This document shows positions 1 through 8,471 of a stretch of 64,000 bases of DNA, in pieces. The translations under genes were made by a program, and so were the position numbers. This DNA is from Limnohabitans sp. WS1 (GTDB lineage Bacteria; Pseudomonadota; Gammaproteobacteria; Burkholderiales; Burkholderiaceae_C). Location of the stretch: positions 55,473-119,472 of the forward strand of contig NZ_NERU01000015.1 of NCBI RefSeq assembly GCF_003063265.1, written 5' to 3'. Within the stretch, counting starts at the first letter, position 1, and every line of letters begins with the position of its first letter. Below the pieces are notes generated by a model. The model made no database searches. It had not been told where the DNA came from and saw only the letters and a program-made list of their open reading frames with translations.

Positions 1-264
1 GAGCGCCTGGCGGCCCTGACGACCGAGCTGGCACCGGCACAAGACCCCGGCAGCCCCCAAGTCAAGCAGGCTTTGCAAACGCACGCCCAAGAGGCGATTG
101 AGCAGGGGGTGTTTGGTGTGCCCAGCTGGGTGGTCGATGACCGCGTGTTTTGGGGGCAAGATGCACTGCCCATGCTGCGGGCCTATTTGCTGGGGGATGC
201 CTGGTTTGACGGCCCGGACTGGCAAGCCCCGTCGCAGTGCGGGGTGGGTGTCCGGCGCTCATGA
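1..264 (+). CDS. DsbA-fold 2-hydroxychromene-2-carboxylate isomerase-like protein, 3' part only
   Basis: The first 87 codons are open from base 1 and end at a TGA at 262-264; the gene starts outside the window. The stretch GVFGVPSWVVDDRVFWGQD followed by a Leu-rich helix is the typical C-terminal part of the DsbA/GST-kappa-like 2-hydroxychromene-2-carboxylate isomerase family, where the cis-Pro of GVPS sits beside the active site. Such enzymes are glutathione-dependent isomerases of naphthalene-type degradation, but many Burkholderiales homologues have no proven substrate. It is followed directly by a bidirectional terminator. Family assignment is fairly safe, substrate is not. Confidence 0.75.
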   Translation, partial: ERLAALTTELAPAQDPGSPQVKQALQTHAQEAIEQGVFGVPSWVVDDRVFWGQDALPMLRAYLLGDAWFDGPDWQAPSQCGVGVRRS

Positions 265-286
265 ATTGAGCGGTTGCCCCAAACAA

Positions 287-320
287 AAAAACCCGATCAC
301 ATGACGTGATCGGGTTTTTG
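287..320. terminator. Bidirectional intrinsic terminator
   Basis: A run of A, then ACCCGATCAC, a 5-base loop and GTGATCGGGT followed by T5. The stem is perfect and flanked by A- and T-tracts, so it can end the plus-strand isomerase gene and the minus-strand symporter operon that converge here. Confidence 0.9.
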
Positions 321-368
321 ATTGGAAGGGCTCAAGTTGGCAAGACAGAGCTTGCCAAAAGGGACCTT

Positions 369-2483
369 TTAGTGGGCAGCACTGCCTTGTGAGGTGGTGC
401 CGTCAAAGCTGGGGAAACGGACGTTTTCGACCATGTTCTGAACTTCTTGGTCCGGTGCCTTGGTCAGCAGCGACACGATGATGATCACCGCAAAGCCGAC
501 TGGTACACCAAAGATACCGGCCGAGATGGGGGCAATGTCCCACCAGGTGTTGGCCTTCAGGATTTCAGGGGTCAACGAACCCTCATGGAACAAGCCGTAC
601 ATCCAGGGATGTGTCTTGACCATGTAGTAGAACGAGATGCCCAAACCCGCCATCATGCCCAGCGAAGCGCCCCATTTGTTGGCACGCTTCCAGAAGATGC
701 CCAGGGTCAACGCAGGGAAGAAGGCTGCCGCAGCAAACGAGAAGGCCGCAGACACGAGGAACAAAATGTCGGCCATGCGCAGCGATGCGACATAAGCGGC
801 CGCCAAGGCGACGAACACCAAAATGGTTTTGGAGATCGCGACACGGCGGTTCGCCGAAGCGTTCGGGTCGATCACTTTGTAGTACACGTCGTGCGACAAG
901 GCGTTGGCAATGGTCAGCAACAGGCCATCGGCTGTGGACAAGGCCGCAGCCAAACCACCCGCTGCAACCAAACCAGAAATCACGAAGGGCAAGCCACCGA
1001 TTTCAGGTGTGGCCAAGACCACAATGTCACCACCCAAGCGGATCTCTGCCAACTGCAAGATGCCATCTTTGTTGATGTCAGACACCGCCATCAGCGTGGG
1101 GTCGACCACGTTCCAGCGTGCAATCCATCCCGGCAACTGGTCCATCGGTGTGCCGACCAAGAGCGTGTAGATGTCAAACTTGACCAACACCGCCAAAGCG
1201 GGCGCCGTGAAGTACAGCAAAGAGATGAAGAACAGCGACCAAGCCACCGACTCACGCGCTTCACGCACCGAGGGGACGGTGTAAAAGCGCATCAGGATGT
1301 GTGGCAAAGCAGCCGTACCAATCATCAAACAGAAGACCAAGGCCAGGAAGTTCTTGCGTGCCACATCCCGGGCTGCGTCGTCTTTGCCTGGGAAAGGCTC
1401 AGCGTGTCGCAGGGGTGGGGCTGCACGGGCCGTGTTGGTGGTGCGTGCTGCGGTGTAAGCCGCTTTGGCAGCGGCTTCATCCTTGGGCAAAGCGGCAACA
1501 GCGGCTTCAGCGGCTTTGATGTCTGCTGCTGGCGCGTTGGCGGCCTTCAGCTCTTCCAGCTTTTTGGTGGCGGCTTCTTTGTCAGCGGCCATGGCTGCTG
1601 GCACGTCTTTCAGCTTTTCAGTGGCTGCATCAGCGCGTGCTTTGAAGATGCCGCGAACTTCGAGTTCTTTGGGGTCTTTGAGCAATTGCTCTTCTTTGGC
1701 GCTGACTTTTTCAAGCAGGTAGCCATAAGAGATTTGCGGCACAGGCATGCTGGTGTGTTTCACCGACAACCAAACCACAGGGATCATGTAAGCGACGATC
1801 AAGATTAGGTATTGCGCCACCTGAGTCCAGGTCACAGCGCGCATACCGCCCAAGAACGAGCACACCAGGATACCGGCCAAGCCCACATACACCCCCACGT
1901 CGAAGGACAGGCCTGTCAAACGGGCGGTGATCAAGCCCACGCCGAAGATCTGCGCTACCACGTAAACGAAGGACACCAAGATGGCCGCAAACACGCCAAT
2001 CAGACGCGCCATGTTGCCGCCGTAACGTGCGCCCAAAAAGTCAGGGATGGTGAACTGGCCAAACTTGCGCAGGTAAGGTGCCAGGAACAAAGCCACCAAA
2101 CAGTAACCGCCTGTCCAGCCCAAAATAAAGGCCAAACCGCCGTAACCCGTCAGGTAAAGCGTACCGGCCATACCGATGAACGAAGCCGCTGACATCCAGT
2201 CAGAGCCTGTGGCCATGCCGTTGTAGATGGCGGGCACACGACGGCCGGCCACATAGTATTCGGCGGCATCGTTGGTGCGACTCATCACACCAATACCGCC
2301 GTACAAAAGCACGGTGGCCGCCAAGAAGGCGTAGCCAATGTACTCTTTGGGCATGCCTATTTGCTCCAGAATGGCGAGCAAAATCACGAAGGCTGCAAAG
2401 CCTCCGCCGTAGAACAAGAAAACTTTGTTCAGAGATTTCTGAAACTGGCTTTGGGTTTGGCCTTCTCCGCCGAAAACGCTCAT
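369..2483 (-). CDS. Sodium:solute symporter, VC_2705 type (acetate/organic-acid permease-like), large subunit
   Basis: 704 residues with the SSS-family core: N-terminal helix, the motif YYVAGRRVPAIYNGMATGSDW at about residues 76-96, and about 13 hydrophobic segments. It probably takes up a short organic acid such as acetate with Na+ in the inner membrane together with the small DUF4212 subunit encoded just upstream, whose gene overlaps it by 4 nt (ATGA). SD AAGGAG lies 8 nt before the ATG. Two oddities: residues about 250-370 are a Lys/Ala/Glu-rich, coiled-coil-like insertion between membrane segments, and residues 469-480 (DINKDGILQLAE) fit the EF-hand calcium loop exactly. Family is clear; substrate is inferred from the family only. 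Confidence 0.88.
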   Translation of the reverse strand: MSVFGGEGQTQSQFQKSLNKVFLFYGGGFAAFVILLAILEQIGMPKEYIGYAFLAATVLLYGGIGVMSRTNDAAEYYVAGRRVPAIYNGMATGSDWMSAASFIGMAGTLYLTGYGGLAFILGWTGGYCLVALFLAPYLRKFGQFTIPDFLGARYGGNMARLIGVFAAILVSFVYVVAQIFGVGLITARLTGLSFDVGVYVGLAGILVCSFLGGMRAVTWTQVAQYLILIVAYMIPVVWLSVKHTSMPVPQISYGYLLEKVSAKEEQLLKDPKELEVRGIFKARADAATEKLKDVPAAMAADKEAATKKLEELKAANAPAADIKAAEAAVAALPKDEAAAKAAYTAARTTNTARAAPPLRHAEPFPGKDDAARDVARKNFLALVFCLMIGTAALPHILMRFYTVPSVREARESVAWSLFFISLLYFTAPALAVLVKFDIYTLLVGTPMDQLPGWIARWNVVDPTLMAVSDINKDGILQLAEIRLGGDIVVLATPEIGGLPFVISGLVAAGGLAAALSTADGLLLTIANALSHDVYYKVIDPNASANRRVAISKTILVFVALAAAYVASLRMADILFLVSAAFSFAAAAFFPALTLGIFWKRANKWGASLGMMAGLGISFYYMVKTHPWMYGLFHEGSLTPEILKANTWWDIAPISAGIFGVPVGFAVIIIVSLLTKAPDQEVQNMVENVRFPSFDGTTSQGSAAH

Positions 2484-2743
2484 GATTCTTCTCCTTCAGA
2501 AACGCCATATTCCTTGTCAAGGTTGTTCATATAGCGGGCGTAGTACCAAATGATCAGGCAATACACGATCAGTGCGCCCTGGGCGGCGACCCAAAACGAG
2601 AACGGCCAGCCAAAAAAGCTGAACGTCAAATCACGCGAAAAGTACAAAAGCACGAACGTGACAAAGAACCACAGGGCCAGCAATAGCCCCGTGATCCTTA
2701 AGTTTTTGCCCCAGTATTCCTGGTGCCTTGCAGTGAGCTGCAT
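2480..2743 (-). CDS. DUF4212 sodium/substrate symporter small subunit
   Basis: 87 residues with two membrane helices (about 18-38 and 50-72) separated by the family signature SFFGWPFSFWVAAQG. Proteins of this family are encoded immediately before VC_2705-type symporters and are thought to be their small subunit. An upstream in-frame ATG at 2749 directly abuts the GGAG, leaving no spacing, whereas the ATG at 2743 lies 7 nt after AGGAG; I therefore chose 2743. Its stop overlaps the symporter start, which implies translational coupling. Confidence 0.88.
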   Translation of the reverse strand: MQLTARHQEYWGKNLRITGLLLALWFFVTFVLLYFSRDLTFSFFGWPFSFWVAAQGALIVYCLIIWYYARYMNNLDKEYGVSEGEES

Positions 2744-2824
2744 CTTCATCTCCTTCTTGTTAAAAAAATCAAACTACCGACTGTCACACTTCAATGTCTC
2801 AGCCCACAGGTCTGGGCTTGGTAT

Positions 2825-3442
2825 TCACGCAGGCCTGTTCAGTTTGAGACCGGTTTCTCGCTCCAATTGAGCGGCCACCTTGGGCTCGAATCCATTCAAA
2901 TGGCGCATGACTTCCAACGCTTTGTCGGGTTCATGCATCTCCATGTGCACCCGGGCCATTTGGTACCAGGCATAAGGGCTCATGGATTGCAATTCGGTGT
3001 TGCGCTTGAAGGCGATCAAAGACTCTTCAAACCGTTGCTGGCGCACCAGAACCAAACCCAGGCCATACCAGGCACGGTCCATTTTTTCGTCGATCTGAAT
3101 GGCAGCTCTGAAGGCGTGTTCGGCTTCTTGGCTTCGCCCCAACTCTTCGCACACAAACCCCACGTTGAAGTGGGCATTGGCGTTGTTGGGTGTGAGCACC
3201 AGAGCCCGTTCAAAAAATCCCAAAGCCTGAATCAAACGCTTGTCGTTCAGTTCCTTGAAGCCCACGCTGTTCAAGGCCAGCACATCCTCTGGGTTGATCC
3301 GCAGGATCTCTAGAAACACCGCATGGGCTTGCTTGCGCAAACCCAAGACCAAAAGTGCCTTGGCGCGGAGACGAAGCCAAAAACACCGGCTTCGGCTGGA
3401 GGTGTTCAAGTGCGTGGGGGTGGTATGGGATTTCACTGACAT
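2825..3442 (-). CDS. Tetratricopeptide-repeat protein of unknown role
   Basis: 205 residues, no signal peptide. Helical pairs with the TPR pattern (A/G at position 8, A at 20, P at 32) run over residues about 35-195, for example NANAHFNVGFVCEELGRSQE and DRAWYGLGLVLVRQQRFEE; about four repeats. It overlaps the upstream membrane-protein gene by 10 nt and precedes the DUF4212/symporter pair by about 80 nt, so it belongs to the same transcription unit and may help assemble or regulate the transporter. That role is inference from position only. Confidence 0.75.
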   Translation of the reverse strand: MSVKSHTTPTHLNTSSRSRCFWLRLRAKALLVLGLRKQAHAVFLEILRINPEDVLALNSVGFKELNDKRLIQALGFFERALVLTPNNANAHFNVGFVCEELGRSQEAEHAFRAAIQIDEKMDRAWYGLGLVLVRQQRFEESLIAFKRNTELQSMSPYAWYQMARVHMEMHEPDKALEVMRHLNGFEPKVAAQLERETGLKLNRPA

Positions 3443-3729
3443 GCAGCGATCCCCATCTCAAGGCAAAGTTCGATTTTCAGTTGCACCACCACGACCCAGG
3501 CAATCAAAAGCCAGCTGCTGGTGGCCAGCGGGATGTGTTGGTCCAGGATCAGTTTAGGGCTGATTTTGCGAGTCAACCAAAGCGCAGGCTTGGAGGCCAC
3601 ATCCAGCAATTGCCAAAAAACATTGTTGTCACGGTTGGACCCTGCCAGCAATCCCAGCAAGAAGCGCCCGACGATGAACATGAGTGAAAGTTCGATCAAA
3701 CTTTTGGCGATGACGATGGCAAGCAACAT
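3433..3729 (-). CDS. Small membrane protein at the head of the symporter operon
   Basis: 98 residues, with hydrophobic helices at about 1-29 and 70-88 and a positively charged middle. I do not recognise the family. It is the first gene of the minus-strand operon that runs through the TPR protein to the symporter, and overlaps the TPR gene by 10 nt. A perfect FNR-type box lies only 9 nt upstream of this ATG. An internal ATG at 3681 would put that box at a more usual distance, so the true start is uncertain; neither start has a good Shine-Dalgarno sequence. Confidence 0.6.
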   Translation of the reverse strand: MLLAIVIAKSLIELSLMFIVGRFLLGLLAGSNRDNNVFWQLLDVASKPALWLTRKISPKLILDQHIPLATSSWLLIAWVVVVQLKIELCLEMGIAACQ

Positions 3730-3738
3730 AGGACTTTA

Positions 3739-3752
3739 TTGATGTAGATCAA
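3739..3752. promoter_or_regulatory. FNR/Anr-type binding site
   Basis: TTGATGTAGATCAA is a perfect match to the FNR consensus TTGAT-N4-ATCAA. It lies in the otherwise geneless, AT-richer gap 3730-4023, next to the start of the symporter operon. It suggests oxygen-linked control, but the distance to the annotated start is too short for a classic activator position. Confidence 0.6.
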
Positions 3753-4005
3753 GAATTTTTTCGAATTCTATGAACTGCCTTCTTGTCCACCTAATCGCAA
3801 TTAATCCCTTTTGAAAAATGCGTAAATAAAATTTTTCCGCGAGGATTCAGCCGCTTCATTGGGAGAGGCTGTTTTGCCTGACGGCTAACTTACAGTTTTG
3901 CTTTGTTTGCCACTGTCGGTGTGCCCTGAATTCAAGGGAAAACACCGATAAAACAGGGGTGGGTTTTTAGGGGGCTTGACAAACGATCAACACATCCCAA
4001 TAGCT

Positions 4006-4025
4006 GAAAAAAATCGCTCGCGATC
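4006..4025 (-). terminator. Short intrinsic terminator of the GMC/DUF4212 unit
   Basis: Read on the minus strand: ATCGC-GA-GCGAT followed by T7, overlapping the stop codon of the upstream gene. The stem is only 5 bp, so efficiency is uncertain. Confidence 0.5.
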
Positions 4026-4272
4026 AGCCTTTGGCGATGGGCCTGCCTGCAGCGGTTTCTTGCGCTTCCCAGCGGTTCATGAGCCACGCATAAACGACAA
4101 CGATGCAGATGAACAGCAAGATGGAGCCTTGTGCTGCCATCCAAAAATACAAAGGCCAGCCCCAAACCGTCACAGACAAGTCTCGCGCAAAAAAACTGGG
4201 GCCAAAGCTCACCAACACCCAGACCAGCAAAAGGATCGTGGTCAACAGGCGTTTTTTGTGGATGAAAGTCAT
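4024..4272 (-). CDS. Orphan DUF4212-like small membrane subunit
   Basis: 82 residues from the ATG at 4272; a GTG at 4317 is also in frame but would overlap the upstream oxidoreductase gene. It has two membrane helices and the motif VTVWGWPLYFWMAAQG, aligning with the DUF4212 signature of the symporter small subunit at 2480-2743. No symporter large subunit lies next to it: the upstream neighbour is a GMC oxidoreductase (14-nt gap) and downstream is a terminator. It could pair with the symporter encoded at 369-2483 or with one elsewhere. Confidence 0.7.
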   Translation of the reverse strand: MTFIHKKRLLTTILLLVWVLVSFGPSFFARDLSVTVWGWPLYFWMAAQGSILLFICIVVVYAWLMNRWEAQETAAGRPIAKG

Positions 4273-4286
4273 GGCACTTGGTGGCG

Positions 4287-6002
4287 TTAAATTTTCACGA
4301 AATCTTCGCCAATCCACTGCGCCGCTTTTTCAGCAATCATGAGGGTAGGGCTGTTGGTGTTGCCACTGGTGATGGTGGGCATCACCCCCGCATCCACCAC
4401 ACGCAAGCCCGCGATGCCGCGCACCTGCAAGCGCCCATTGACCACCGCCATCGGGTCGTCGTCGCGCCCCATGCGGGTGGTGCCTACTGGGTGGAAGATG
4501 GTGCTGGCAATGTCACCGGCCAATTTGGCCAGTTCTTCATCGCTTTGGTACTGCACGCCGGGCTTGAACTCCTCGGGCTGAAAAGGCTTCATCGCGTCTT
4601 GCGCCATGATGCGGCGCGTCACACGCAAACTGTCGGCGGCCACTTTGCGGTCTTCTGCAGTGGCCAGGTAATTGGGCGCAATGGCGGGGGCGTCTTCAAA
4701 ACGCGGGCTCTTGATGTGCACCGTGCCCCGGCTCGTGGGGTTGAGGTTGCACACGCTGGCCGTGATGGCCGGAAAACTGTGCAACGGCTCGCCAAACGCG
4801 TCCAGGCTCAAAGGCTGAACGTGGTACTGAATGTTGGCGTGGGGCTGCGACGGATCGCTCTTGGTGAATGCGCCCAACTGACTCGGCGCCATGCTCATGG
4901 GGCCAGTGCGTTTCATGGCGTATTCCAGACCGATCATGGCCTTGCCCCACAAGCTGTTGGCCAGGGTGTTCAAGGTCTTGGCGTTCTTGACCTTGTAGAC
5001 CGAGCGAATCTGCAAATGGTCTTGCAAGTTGGCCCCCACACCCGGCAGATCGTGCTGCACATCCACACCCACACCTTGCAACACAGCTGCAGACCCGATG
5101 CCCGACAGCTGCAAAATCTGCGCAGAGCCGATGCTGCCCGCACTCAAAATCACCTCTTGTGTGGCCTTGACCTCGACCATCTCCAGCCCTGTCCAGACCT
5201 GAGCGCCCGTGCAACGTTTTTCGCCATTGGCCTGGGTTTCAATCAAGAGCTTGCTCACCTGGGCTTTGTTCCACAACTCAAAGTTGGGGCGTGAATAACA
5301 GGTGGGGCGCAAAAACGCCTTGGCCGTGTTCCAGCGCCAGCCGCTGCGTTGGTTCACATCGAAGTAAGACACTCCCTCGTTGTTGCCCCGGTTGAAGTCG
5401 TCGGTGGCGGGAATGCCCGCCTGCTGGGCCGCTTGCGAAAACGCGTCTAGCACGTCCCAGCGCAGGCGTTGCTTTTCAATGCGCCATTCGCCACCTGTGT
5501 TGCGTCCACGCAGCGTGTGCAAATAACTGCCTTTGGGCAAATCGGTAGGTGCCAGCAACTCGGACTTGGCCCCTTTGGCCCCGTGAAACTCGTTGGCCCC
5601 GTTGTAGTGGTCTTCGTGCAGTTTGAAGTAGGGCAAGGTTTGGTCCCAGCGCCAAGCATCGTTGCCCGTGATCTGGGCCCACTGGTCGTAGTCGCGCGAT
5701 TGGCCGCGCATGTAAATCATGCCGTTGATGCTGGAGCACCCACCCAGCACCTTGCCACGCGGATAGCGCAGGCTGCGCCCGTTCAGGCCCTCGGCGGCTT
5801 CGGTTTGGTACAGCCAATCGGTGCGTGGGTTGCCAATGCAGTACAGGTAGCCCACGGGAATATGGATCCAGTGGTAATCGTCTTTTTTGCCGGCTTCGAT
5901 CAACAGCACGCGTTGGCTGGCATCAGCGCTCAGGCGGTTGGCCAACAGGCATCCAGCGGTGCCACCGCCAACGATGATGTAGTCAAAGGTGTTGTCGTTC
6001 AT
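4287..6002 (-). CDS. GMC-family FAD oxidoreductase (choline/alcohol dehydrogenase-like)
   Basis: 571 residues from the ATG at 6002, which places the dinucleotide-binding motif YIIVGGGTAGCLLANRLS at residues 8-25, as expected; the open frame continues upstream without support. Other family blocks are YPRGKVLGGCSSING (the GMC signature 1), SAGSIGSAQILQLSGIG (signature 2) and a C-terminal HPVGTTRMG block with the catalytic His, followed by GNTNSPTLMIAEKAA. The family oxidises primary alcohols, including choline and aliphatic alcohols, with FAD. It is divergent from an MHS-type transporter gene, which may import its substrate or a related compound. The substrate cannot be told from sequence. Confidence 0.88.
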   Translation of the reverse strand: MNDNTFDYIIVGGGTAGCLLANRLSADASQRVLLIEAGKKDDYHWIHIPVGYLYCIGNPRTDWLYQTEAAEGLNGRSLRYPRGKVLGGCSSINGMIYMRGQSRDYDQWAQITGNDAWRWDQTLPYFKLHEDHYNGANEFHGAKGAKSELLAPTDLPKGSYLHTLRGRNTGGEWRIEKQRLRWDVLDAFSQAAQQAGIPATDDFNRGNNEGVSYFDVNQRSGWRWNTAKAFLRPTCYSRPNFELWNKAQVSKLLIETQANGEKRCTGAQVWTGLEMVEVKATQEVILSAGSIGSAQILQLSGIGSAAVLQGVGVDVQHDLPGVGANLQDHLQIRSVYKVKNAKTLNTLANSLWGKAMIGLEYAMKRTGPMSMAPSQLGAFTKSDPSQPHANIQYHVQPLSLDAFGEPLHSFPAITASVCNLNPTSRGTVHIKSPRFEDAPAIAPNYLATAEDRKVAADSLRVTRRIMAQDAMKPFQPEEFKPGVQYQSDEELAKLAGDIASTIFHPVGTTRMGRDDDPMAVVNGRLQVRGIAGLRVVDAGVMPTITSGNTNSPTLMIAEKAAQWIGEDFVKI

Positions 6003-6232
6003 GATGTTGTTCGTGGGGTCTGCTGATTTGAAAAGCGAAGTTCGCTGGGCGTCTGACTGTAATGGATGAGGTGAAGGGTCGGCGCTGAAGGTCACGATCC
6101 AGGTGAACGGTTGAATTTTGAGGCCGCAAGGGGGTTTGGCGTGCAAATTGGGCGACGCCTTTCAAGCATGCGCATCAAACGGTACTGAGTAATTACCCTT
6201 GGAAGAGGTGGTTTTCTCGCGATGTGAAAAAA

Positions 6233-6256
6233 ATACCAAGGGTTAACACTTGGTAT
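6233..6256. promoter_or_regulatory. Operator-like inverted repeat between the divergent oxidoreductase and transporter genes
   Basis: ATACCAAG, an 8-base spacer and CTTGGTAT form perfect 8-bp arms. A second small dyad, CCTGTC-A-GACAGG, lies at 6275-6287. The 352-bp gap 6003-6354 holds no gene; these dyads are the only structure I see and probably bind a regulator of one or both divergent genes. Confidence 0.5.
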
Positions 6257-6354
6257 GTAAGCCCGTGTTGGTTGCCTGTCAGACAGGGGCAAGTGCCAGC
6301 ATCAAGAATCGGCTCAAGTTCTCGTGTTGGGGACTCTTTTTTGGAGACAGCTTC

Positions 6355-8115
6355 ATGGCTACAACTGCACCCCGCCCGATGTCGGCGGAAGAGAAGAAGG
6401 TGATTTTTGCCTCTTCTCTGGGTACCGTTTTCGAATGGTATGACTTCTATTTGTACGGCTCATTGGCCGCGATCATTGCCAAGCAATTCTTCAGCGGCTT
6501 GGACGAAGGCTCTGCTTTCATCTTCGCGCTGTTGGCGTTTGCTGCTGGTTTCATCGTGCGTCCTTTCGGCGCGATCTTCTTCGGCCGCTTGGGCGACATG
6601 ATCGGCCGCAAGTACACCTTCTTGGTCACCATCCTGATCATGGGTGCATCGACCTTCATCGTGGGCATCTTGCCCAACTACGCCAGCATTGGTGTGGCCG
6701 CCCCCGTCATCCTGATCTGCCTTCGCTTGTTGCAAGGCTTGGCTTTGGGTGGTGAGTACGGTGGTGCTGCCACTTACGTGGCCGAGCACGCTCCTCACGG
6801 CAAGCGTGGTGCCTACACCGCCTGGATCCAGACCACAGCAACATTGGGCTTGTTCCTGTCCTTGATGGTGATCTTGGGTACACGGACCATCATCGGCGAA
6901 GAAGCTTTTGCTGACTGGGGCTGGCGCGTTCCGTTCATCGTCTCGATCATCATGTTGATCATCTCGGTCTTCATCCGTTTGAGCATGAACGAATCGCCTG
7001 CTTTCGTGAAAATGAAAGCCGAAGGCAAAACCTCCAAGGCCCCTCTGTCCGAGTCTTTCGGCCAGTGGAAAAACCTGAAGATCGTGATCTTGGCCCTGAT
7101 CGGTTTGACTGCGGGTCAAGCTGTGGTTTGGTACTCCGGTCAGTTCTACGCTTTGTTCTTCTTGACACAAGCGTTGAAGGTGGACGGCGCCACTGCCAAC
7201 ATCATGGTTGCTGTGTCTTTGATCATCGGCACACCGTTCTTCATCGTGTTCGGTGCCTTGTCTGACAAGATTGGCCGCAAGCCGATCATTTTGGCCGGTT
7301 GCTTGTTGGCCGCTTTGACATACTTCCCTGTGTTCAAGGCATTGACCAAGGCTGCTAACCCAGACTTGTACGCTGCCCAAGCCGCATCACAAGTGGTTGT
7401 TGTTGCTGATCCAGCCGAGTGCTCGTTCCAGTTCAACCCCACAGGCACCAAGAAGTTCACTTCTTCTTGCGACATCGCCAAGCAACGTTTGGCTGGCGCA
7501 TCGGTGAGCTACTCGAACGAAGTCGCACCTGCTGGCACCCCTGCCATCATCAAGGTGGGCGAGACCGTCGTGAAGGTCAAGTACACAGCTGAAGACGTGG
7601 CTGCTGCCAAGGCCAAGGCCGAGGAAAAGCTGGCTGCTCTGAACGCTGCAGAACCCAAAGACGCCAAGGCGATCGAAGCTGCCACCAAGTCTGTCAAAGA
7701 CCTGAGCAACGAGAAGGCCGCTGGTGCAACACTGTTGGCTTCCAACCTGGGCGCTGCTCTGAAAGGGGCCAACTACCCTGTCAAAGCCGACATGGCCAAG
7801 TTCGACAAGGTTACCGTCATCATCATCCTCACCTACTTGGTGTTGTTGGTGACCATGGTGTACGGTCCTATCGCCGCCATGCTGGTCGAGATGTTCCCCA
7901 CCCGCATCCGTTACACCTCCATGTCCTTGCCTTACCACATCGGTAACGGCTGGTTCGGCGGCTTGTTGCCCACCACCGCCTTCGCGATCGTGGCTCAGAC
8001 CGGTAACATGTACAACGGCTTGTGGTACCCGATCATCATCGCCGGTGCAACCGTCGTGATCGGTGGTCTGTTCATCAAAGAGACCAAAGACGTCGACATC
8101 TACGCAGACGACTGA
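6355..8115 (+). CDS. MHS-family MFS transporter with a large extra loop
   Basis: 586 residues from the ATG at 6355, which follows TTGGAG by 7 nt; the frame is open further upstream but lacks a start signal. The N-terminal half has the metabolite:H+ symporter block SSLGTVFEWYDFYLYGSLA and GRLGDMIGRKYTF, plus LGGEYGGAATYVAEHAP; the second half has GALSDKIGRKPIIL. These mark the ProP/ShiA-like MHS group of inner-membrane H+ symporters for organic acids or betaines. Residues about 341-482 form a long Ala/Lys-rich insertion with two Cys between membrane segments, absent from usual members of about 430-550 residues. It is divergent from the GMC oxidoreductase. Confidence 0.85.
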   Translation: MATTAPRPMSAEEKKVIFASSLGTVFEWYDFYLYGSLAAIIAKQFFSGLDEGSAFIFALLAFAAGFIVRPFGAIFFGRLGDMIGRKYTFLVTILIMGASTFIVGILPNYASIGVAAPVILICLRLLQGLALGGEYGGAATYVAEHAPHGKRGAYTAWIQTTATLGLFLSLMVILGTRTIIGEEAFADWGWRVPFIVSIIMLIISVFIRLSMNESPAFVKMKAEGKTSKAPLSESFGQWKNLKIVILALIGLTAGQAVVWYSGQFYALFFLTQALKVDGATANIMVAVSLIIGTPFFIVFGALSDKIGRKPIILAGCLLAALTYFPVFKALTKAANPDLYAAQAASQVVVVADPAECSFQFNPTGTKKFTSSCDIAKQRLAGASVSYSNEVAPAGTPAIIKVGETVVKVKYTAEDVAAAKAKAEEKLAALNAAEPKDAKAIEAATKSVKDLSNEKAAGATLLASNLGAALKGANYPVKADMAKFDKVTVIIILTYLVLLVTMVYGPIAAMLVEMFPTRIRYTSMSLPYHIGNGWFGGLLPTTAFAIVAQTGNMYNGLWYPIIIAGATVVIGGLFIKETKDVDIYADD

Positions 8116-8158
8116 TCTTTGTTGTAAGCATCCCGGGGTGACTCGGGTGCTAAATTCA

Positions 8159-8193
8159 AGGCCTTCCCCCTGTGGAGGGCCTTCTTTATTTTG
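8159..8193 (+). terminator. Intrinsic terminator after the MFS gene
   Basis: AAGGCCTTCC pairs (one mismatch) with GGAGGGCCTT, followed by CTTTATTTT. Confidence 0.7.
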
Positions 8194-8200
8194 GAGATGA

Positions 8201-8398
8201 ATGATGTGGAAAATTGTTGTTGGATTCGTGATCTTTGCTGGCTTGGCTTTGTACGTCATCAGCAAAGGCGGTGACAGCCTGGACATGAGCGGCGAAAAGC
8301 ACGGCGCTGATGCTGTGCATGTAGAGCCCGCCAAAGCCGATGCACCCGCTGCAGCTCCTGCTGCTGCACCAGCATCTGACGCCAGCGCTGCCAAGTAA
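8201..8398 (+). CDS. Small single-span membrane protein with Ala/Pro-rich tail
   Basis: 65 residues. A hydrophobic helix (about 3-20) is followed by a polar stretch and a tail made almost only of Ala, Pro, Ser and Asp. GGAG lies 4 nt before the first of two tandem ATGs (8201, 8204), so the second may be used. A good terminator follows at 8442. No family recognised. The strong SD and own terminator argue for a real gene. Confidence 0.65.
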   Translation: MMWKIVVGFVIFAGLALYVISKGGDSLDMSGEKHGADAVHVEPAKADAPAAAPAAAPASDASAAK

Positions 8399-8441
8399 GC
8401 ACACTGCTGTCTCAGGGCTTTTGGCCCTGACGAGCGATCCC

Positions 8442-8471
8442 AAGCCACGCCAATGCGTGGCTTTTGTTTTG
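8442..8471 (+). terminator. Intrinsic terminator
   Basis: AGCCACGC-CAAT-GCGTGGCT followed by TTTGTTTTG: an 8-bp perfect stem with a T-rich tail, ending the small membrane protein gene. Confidence 0.88.

Noticed and set aside
447..1808. 453-residue plus-strand frame opposite the symporter gene
   Set aside because: Antisense shadow; His/Gln/Arg-rich composition without any domain, while the minus frame has the complete symporter.
2801..2818. Terminator between the TPR and DUF4212 genes
   Set aside because: AGCCCA-N6-TGGGCT forms a 6-bp stem on the minus strand but has no T-tract, so read-through within the operon is more likely.
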